Assembly: GCA_910583555.1 (NCBI GenBank)
Contig: CAJTXO010000025.1
Location: forward strand, 1-44,638
Direction of reading: 5' to 3'
DNA from: an uncultured Eubacterium sp.
GTDB lineage: Bacteria; Bacillota; Clostridia; Lachnospirales; Lachnospiraceae
Length of the DNA stretch: 44,638 nucleotides
The notes under the pieces were generated by a model that was not told the DNA's origin, did no database searches, and worked only from the letters and a program-made list of their open reading frames with translations. A program made the translations under genes and the position numbers. Below, one piece after another: positions 41,081 to 44,638 of this stretch. The first letter of the stretch is position 1. The number at the start of each line of letters is the position of its first letter.

Positions 41081-42031
41081 ATGAAGAAATGTGTGAAATT
41101 AGTGGCGGGTGCTGTGTTGTTTGGCGTATTGAGCAGCTCCGTGTTTCAGGGAACAAATTATTTTGCGAGCGTGTATGGGACGGGACATGGTACCGTGGGC
41201 CAAGAAAGTACCGCGGGGGGGCAGGAGACCGGAAATTCTCCACTCACGACTGTGGCGGCGCAGACCGGAAATGAAATTGCAGGCGTTTCCGGCGTGGCGG
41301 AAGCCGTGCTGCCTTCTATTGTAGCGATTGATGTAAAAGTGATTTCGGAACAGCGGGACTTTTTCGGCAGGACGTATCAGAGCGAAGGGAGCGGGAGCGG
41401 TTCGGGGATCATTTTCAAAGAGGACTCGGATTACATTTATGTGGTGACAAATAACCATGTCGTGGAGAGCAGCGTGGAAGTGACGCTCACTTTTAACGAC
41501 GGGACGACGGCAGACGCTTCCGTGATCGGTACCGATGCCAATTCGGATCTCGCCGTGGTGAAGGTGGCGAAAACAGGCGTGAAGCAGGATACCCTCTCGA
41601 ATATCAAAGTGGCGGAACTGGCGGACAGCAGCGAGACCAAAGTCGGTGAACTGGCGATTGCCGTCGGAAATGCGCTTGGTTACGGTACGAGCGTGACGGT
41701 CGGTTACGTCAGCGCCAAGGACAGGGAAATCCAGACAGGAACCGGCGAAGAGGGCCGCTCCGGTCGTCAGGGGACAGAGCAGGTGGAAACGATGAAACTC
41801 ATCCAGACCGATGCCGCCATCAACCCCGGAAACAGCGGCGGAGCGCTCGTCAACGCAAAGGGGCAGGTCATTGGCATCAATTCCTCAAAATTTGCCTCGG
41901 AAGAGGTGGAGGGCATGGGATTTGCGATCCCGATCTCGGACGCGGTGCCGATCATCGAGCAGTTGATGAGCGGAGGATCGAGCACTGCATCGGGCGCGGC
42001 ATTACCAGGAGGCGCGAACGGACAGATGTAG
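41081..42031 (+). CDS. HtrA/DegP-like serine protease without PDZ domain
   Basis: A 316-residue envelope protease. Residues 1-25 form a signal peptide/anchor (KLVAGAVLFGVLSSSVF), followed by a Gly/Thr-rich linker and a trypsin-like domain. The triad is His126 (TNNHVVES), Asp156 (ANSDLAVV) and Ser252 (INPGNSGGAL). Family hallmarks VAIDVK, GSGSGIIF and GMGFAIPIS are intact. The protein then ends in GGSSTASGAALPGGANGQM: the PDZ domain found in nearly all HtrA proteins is missing. No matching sequence continues in another frame of the following 300 nt. GGAGG 8 nt upstream of ATG 41081 fixes the start. It degrades misfolded exported proteins by analogy. Confidence 0.93.
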   Translation: MKKCVKLVAGAVLFGVLSSSVFQGTNYFASVYGTGHGTVGQESTAGGQETGNSPLTTVAAQTGNEIAGVSGVAEAVLPSIVAIDVKVISEQRDFFGRTYQSEGSGSGSGIIFKEDSDYIYVVTNNHVVESSVEVTLTFNDGTTADASVIGTDANSDLAVVKVAKTGVKQDTLSNIKVAELADSSETKVGELAIAVGNALGYGTSVTVGYVSAKDREIQTGTGEEGRSGRQGTEQVETMKLIQTDAAINPGNSGGALVNAKGQVIGINSSKFASEEVEGMGFAIPISDAVPIIEQLMSGGSSTASGAALPGGANGQM

Positions 42032-42326
42032 GAGGCGCAGGGAGGATTTGATGCAGCAGGAGAGGGGGTGTTGCCGGGAGAGCACGATTTCGATATAATA
42101 CCTTAATTTTGATTGATTCTTGTTAGTATTGCTGTTAGAAAGATGGGCATCTGAGCCGGATGGTTGCGGCTTGGGTGCTCGTTTGTTTTTGGGGAAAAGT
42201 GGGGGCAGTGGGGGGCAGTGGATTTATAATCTTCTGTACATTTGCCCGGGATCATGTTACAATGAAAGAAATAGACAGAATTCAGGTTTAAAAAACATTG
42301 TCAAAAGACAGGCGTATTTTGTATAA
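42032..42326. other. Intergenic region after the HtrA-like gene
   Basis: No gene is supported here. It holds a wobble-rich terminator (42145-42186), a G-rich direct repeat (GGGGGCAGTGG, twice, about 42203-42222) and the promoter at 42298-42327. Confidence 0.5.
42145..42186 (+). terminator. Terminator after the HtrA-like gene
   Basis: GCATCTGAGCC (42147-42157) pairs with GGCTTGGGTGC (42168-42178) over 11 positions with several G-T wobbles, extendable by two pairs, then GTTTGTTTTT. Confidence 0.6.
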
Positions 42327-42327
42327 T
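42298..42327 (+). promoter_or_regulatory. Promoter upstream of the Rpn-like gene
   Basis: TTGTCA (42298-42303), an 18-nt spacer and TATAAT (42322-42327). The -10 overlaps the TTG that is the only upstream in-frame start codon of the following gene, so that codon cannot be on this transcript. Confidence 0.55.
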
Positions 42328-43148
42328 TGAGATGTGGCAGGAGCAGGATATATCGTATCTTGTTTCAAAACAAGAGTTATCTGCTGAAGCTGTATAAAAC
42401 GCTCCATCCGGAGGACACCACAGCGACAGAGGATTCCCTTACAGATGTGACGATCACAAATGTATTGACGGATAATCTGTATAATGATTTAGGCTTTATT
42501 GCTAATAATAAGCTGATGATACTTGTGGAGGCACAATCTACATGGACAGTGAATATTTTAGTAAGAGTTTTGTTGTATCTGGCGCAAAGCTATCACGAAT
42601 ATTTTCAGCGTACCAGCCAAGACTATTACAAAAGCAAGAAAGTAAAAATGCCAAAGCCTGAACTTTATGTTATTTTTACGGGAAACAAAGGGAGGAAACC
42701 CGATAAAATATCTCTGTCTAAAGAATTTTTTGAGGGTGCAGATATAGACATTGAGGTAAAAGCAAAGGTTATCTATGAAAGCGATACAGACGACATTATC
42801 AATCAGTACATTATTTTCTGCAAAGTTTTTAACGAGCAGACAAAACAGCATGGAATGACACAAAAGGCAGTTACGGAAACAATCCGCATATGCAAGGACA
42901 GGAATGTTTTAAGAGAATATCTGCTTGACAGGGAAAAGGAGGTTGTGACGATTATGATGAGTTTGTTTGATGAAGAACAGATAATGAAATCATTTATCAG
43001 GAGCGAAAGACATGACGCAGACAGGGAAACCGCAGAAAGAATGATTAAAGATGGAGAAATGTCACTTGAGAAAATTGCGCGTTATGTACCTTCTTTATCA
43101 ATGGACGAATTAAAGGAACTTGAAGCCGAGGTTATGCAGTTAGCATAA
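42327..43148 (+). CDS. Rpn-family PD-(D/E)XK nuclease / putative transposase
   Basis: About 273 codons from a TTG. The body matches Rpn/PDDEXK-2 'recombination-promoting nuclease' proteins, abundant in Lachnospiraceae: RILFQNKSYLLKLYKTLHPED, VTITNVLTDNLYNDLGFIANN, ILVEAQSTWTVNILVRVLLYL (Asp54 and the E-x-Q pair of the nuclease core), YYKSKKVKMPKPELYVIFTGNKG, then a helical tail ending MDELKELEAEVMQLA. The usual N-terminal DxxFR motif is damaged: only YRILF remains, preceded by unrelated MRCGRSR. The start is unclear, since the -10 element overlaps this TTG; an alternative is TTG 42360. The 5' end may be lost or frameshifted. Such nucleases promote RecA-independent recombination. Confidence 0.75.
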   Translation: MRCGRSRIYRILFQNKSYLLKLYKTLHPEDTTATEDSLTDVTITNVLTDNLYNDLGFIANNKLMILVEAQSTWTVNILVRVLLYLAQSYHEYFQRTSQDYYKSKKVKMPKPELYVIFTGNKGRKPDKISLSKEFFEGADIDIEVKAKVIYESDTDDIINQYIIFCKVFNEQTKQHGMTQKAVTETIRICKDRNVLREYLLDREKEVVTIMMSLFDEEQIMKSFIRSERHDADRETAERMIKDGEMSLEKIARYVPSLSMDELKELEAEVMQLA

Positions 43149-43187
43149 TCAATCATATCAATCAAAATCAAATATAGTAATAGCGTT

Positions 43188-43228
43188 AGAGCATATAGGA
43201 ACTGAAATCTATATGCTCTACTTTTTTT
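43188..43228 (+). terminator. Terminator after the Rpn-like gene
   Basis: AGAGCATATA (43188-43197) pairs perfectly with TATATGCTCT (43210-43219), a 12-nt loop, then AC and seven T residues. Confidence 0.88.
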
Positions 43229-43277
43229 GCCATTAAGGAGGAACAATGAGTGGCTACAATTTACTGATACCAGTACC

Positions 43278-43310
43278 AAAACCGTAGCAAAACCGTAGCA
43301 AAACCGTAGC
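43278..43310 (+). repeat. Three 11-bp tandem repeats upstream of the integrase
   Basis: AAAACCGTAGC is repeated exactly three times without gaps. Similar GTAGC-ending units lie just after the integrase (44500-44520), so both sets may be arm-type integrase sites. Confidence 0.85.
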
Positions 43311-43420
43311 ACGCATCCCAAACACATCCTCTGGTCTCATTCTCGCCCCGTCAAACCATTGAATAAATTCCCGATTTTTGTAACAATAATAGTAAAAAAA
43401 TAAAGGAGATGGTGAAAATT

Positions 43421-44497
43421 ATGCCAGCATACAAAGACCGAAACAACGGAACCTGGTTCTGTAAATTCGCGTACAAGGACTTCAATGACGTTTCGAGGCA
43501 AAAATGGAAACGCGGGTTTTCCACAAAAAAGGAGGCACTGGCGTACGAGCGGGATTTTCTGGAACAGCTGTCTGCCGGGCCAGACATTTTATTTTTCAAT
43601 CTATACATTGTCTATCTCAATGATATGATCGTAAGGCTGCGGCATTCTACGATGCTGACAAAGATCAATATCTGTGAGACGAAGATCCTCCCGTATTTTA
43701 AGGACAAGCGGCTGAGTGAGATCCGAGCCATTGATATACGACGATGGCAGGACGCCCTGATGAGTGATGAAAAAGGTTACTCGATGACGTATCTGAAGAC
43801 GATCTTTAACCAGCTGAACACCATTTTCAAGTACGCGCAGAAGTATTTTAACCTGAAAACAAATCCGTGTGAGCAGGCCGGGAGTATCGGTTCGAGCCGC
43901 GCGTCGCAGATGCAGTGCTGGACGCTGGATGAGTATTTGTGTTTCAGGGAAGGACTCGGGGACAAATACCAGTCGCGCGTCTGTTTTGATGTTCTTTACT
44001 GGACGGGCATGAGAGAGGGGGAGCTGCTGGCTCTGGCGGAAAAAGACATTGATCTGGAGAAAAAGGAGATTTCCATTACGAAGTCCTATCAGCGGCTGGA
44101 GAAACAGGACATCATAACGCCGCCAAAGACAAAAAAGGGCAGCAGGAGGGTACCGATTCCCGATTTTCTGTGCGAGGAGCTGAGGGAATACCGGAGCGGG
44201 CCCGATTTTGACGAGACGAAAGAGAGGTTCTTTCCGTTTACCAAGTCATACCTGAATTATGAGATGAAGCGGGGGTGCAGAAAAGCGGGCGTGAAGAAGA
44301 TCCGGGTGCATGATCTCCGCCATTCCCACGTATCGTTACTGATCGACCAGGGTTTTGACGCGCTCATTATCGCGGAGCGGGTCGGGCATGAAAATGTATC
44401 AACGACGTTGAACACATATGCACATTTGTTCCCGACAAAGCAGTCGGAACTGGTCGCTTCTCTCGAGGGGTTGGGAGAGAAAATGAAGAGAGGGTAA
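43421..44497 (+). CDS. Tyrosine recombinase/integrase, intact
   Basis: A 358-residue site-specific recombinase of a prophage or integrative element. An N-terminal AP2-like arm-binding domain (NNGTWFCKFAYKDFN...RGFSTKKEAL, about 8-42) is followed by a SAM-like core-binding domain (about 58-150) and the catalytic domain. Catalytic residues are Arg198 (TGMREGE), Lys in the KTKKGSRRVP hairpin (about 236-239), His297/Arg300 (VHDLRHSH), His323 (VGHENVSTT) and the nucleophile Tyr333 (LNTYAHLF). All are present, so it should be active. ATG 43421 was chosen; AAGGAG lies 12 nt before it and directly abuts ATG 43409. The rest of the element is probably downstream, outside the window, or lost. Confidence 0.9.
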   Translation: MPAYKDRNNGTWFCKFAYKDFNDVSRQKWKRGFSTKKEALAYERDFLEQLSAGPDILFFNLYIVYLNDMIVRLRHSTMLTKINICETKILPYFKDKRLSEIRAIDIRRWQDALMSDEKGYSMTYLKTIFNQLNTIFKYAQKYFNLKTNPCEQAGSIGSSRASQMQCWTLDEYLCFREGLGDKYQSRVCFDVLYWTGMREGELLALAEKDIDLEKKEISITKSYQRLEKQDIITPPKTKKGSRRVPIPDFLCEELREYRSGPDFDETKERFFPFTKSYLNYEMKRGCRKAGVKKIRVHDLRHSHVSLLIDQGFDALIIAERVGHENVSTTLNTYAHLFPTKQSELVASLEGLGEKMKRG

Positions 44498-44638
44498 AAA
44501 AACAGTAGCAAATGAGTAGCAGAGGAATTTTTTACTGGAAGTTTTTTCCGGTAAACCGGGGAGTAGCGAAAATTGGTTTCTACTCTACCACATTTGTTGA
44601 AAAAAAGCAACAGAAAACTCGTAAAAACGCCAAAGTGC
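44498..44638 (+). other. Possible attachment region downstream of the integrase
   Basis: No gene is visible. AAACAGTAGC (44500-44509) and AAATGAGTAGC (44510-44520) form a direct repeat, GAGTAGC recurs at 44561-44567, and its GAGTAG is inverted as CTACTC at 44580-44585, 13 nt apart. Such an arrangement of direct and inverted short repeats is like tyrosine recombinase arm and core sites. The window ends before a second att copy could be seen. Confidence 0.4.

Noticed and set aside
1..44638. tRNA or rRNA genes as integration targets
   Set aside because: No cloverleaf with GTTCGA-type T-arm and matching acceptor stem was recognised near either integrase.

Overview
The window looks like a stretch of chromosome from a Gram-positive anaerobe of the Lachnospiraceae (Clostridia). 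The evidence is the gene families and their order: a dcw cell-division cluster opening with mraZ-rsmH-ftsL and two tandem class B PBPs, a GlnRS, DUF6062, DUF2225 and DUF6273 proteins, SleB-type hydrolases, a HrcA/CIRCE-controlled groESL, and strong Shine-Dalgarno sites throughout. The species cannot be named from sequence alone.

Layout. (1) 1-2825 is a decayed mobile-element end: an XRE regulator with an in-frame stop, a truncated ParE/RelE toxin, a small hypothetical gene overlapping a Tn916-type excisionase gene, and a Tn916-type integrase carrying two compensating frameshifts and probably an internal deletion. (2) 2880-5985 holds ychF, lgt and a TcdA-like gene, closed by a terminator; ychF has a folded leader that can hide its ribosome-binding site. 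(3) 6070-19297 is the dcw cluster: a promoter with MraZ-type GTGGA repeats, then mraZ, rsmH, ftsL, two PBPs, mraY, murD, ftsW, murA, ftsQ, ftsZ and secG. MurG, murC, murB, murE, murF and ddl are not in the window. (4) 19324-21924 holds rnr and smpB. (5) 22098-24873 holds a SleB-like hydrolase and a secreted/membrane DUF6273 protein whose 3' part is frameshifted. (6) 24901-27257 holds thrC and an orphan eukaryote-type HisA (His6-like). (7) 27464-32228 holds a second SleB-like hydrolase, glnS, a DUF2225 gene, an ArsP_2-type permease and a convergent DUF6062 gene. (8) 32372-34558 holds CIRCE-groES-groEL. (9) 34595-37385 is an AT-rich, apparently acquired restriction-modification pair: a PD-(D/E)XK endonuclease gene convergent with an HTH-containing N6-adenine methyltransferase gene. 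(10) 37434-40960 holds folE, folP, a folB-folK fusion and pheA. (11) 41081-42031 is an HtrA-like protease without a PDZ domain. (12) 42298-44638 is accessory DNA: an Rpn/PD-(D/E)XK transposase-like gene and an intact tyrosine integrase flanked by GTAGC-type repeats.

Most of the window is housekeeping: precursor synthesis, septal synthesis and division (mraY, murD, murA, ftsW, PBPs, ftsL, ftsQ, ftsZ), translation quality control (rnr, smpB, glnS), folding (groESL) and folate synthesis. Accessory DNA sits at both ends and between groEL and folE. I did not find a clearly new multi-gene system. The best candidates for a second look are the RM pair, the frameshifted DUF6273 envelope protein, the eukaryote-type HisA, in-frame tandem-repeat insertions in two essential enzymes (Lgt, MurD), and several structured leaders. 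No tRNA, rRNA, tmRNA or CRISPR array was recognised.
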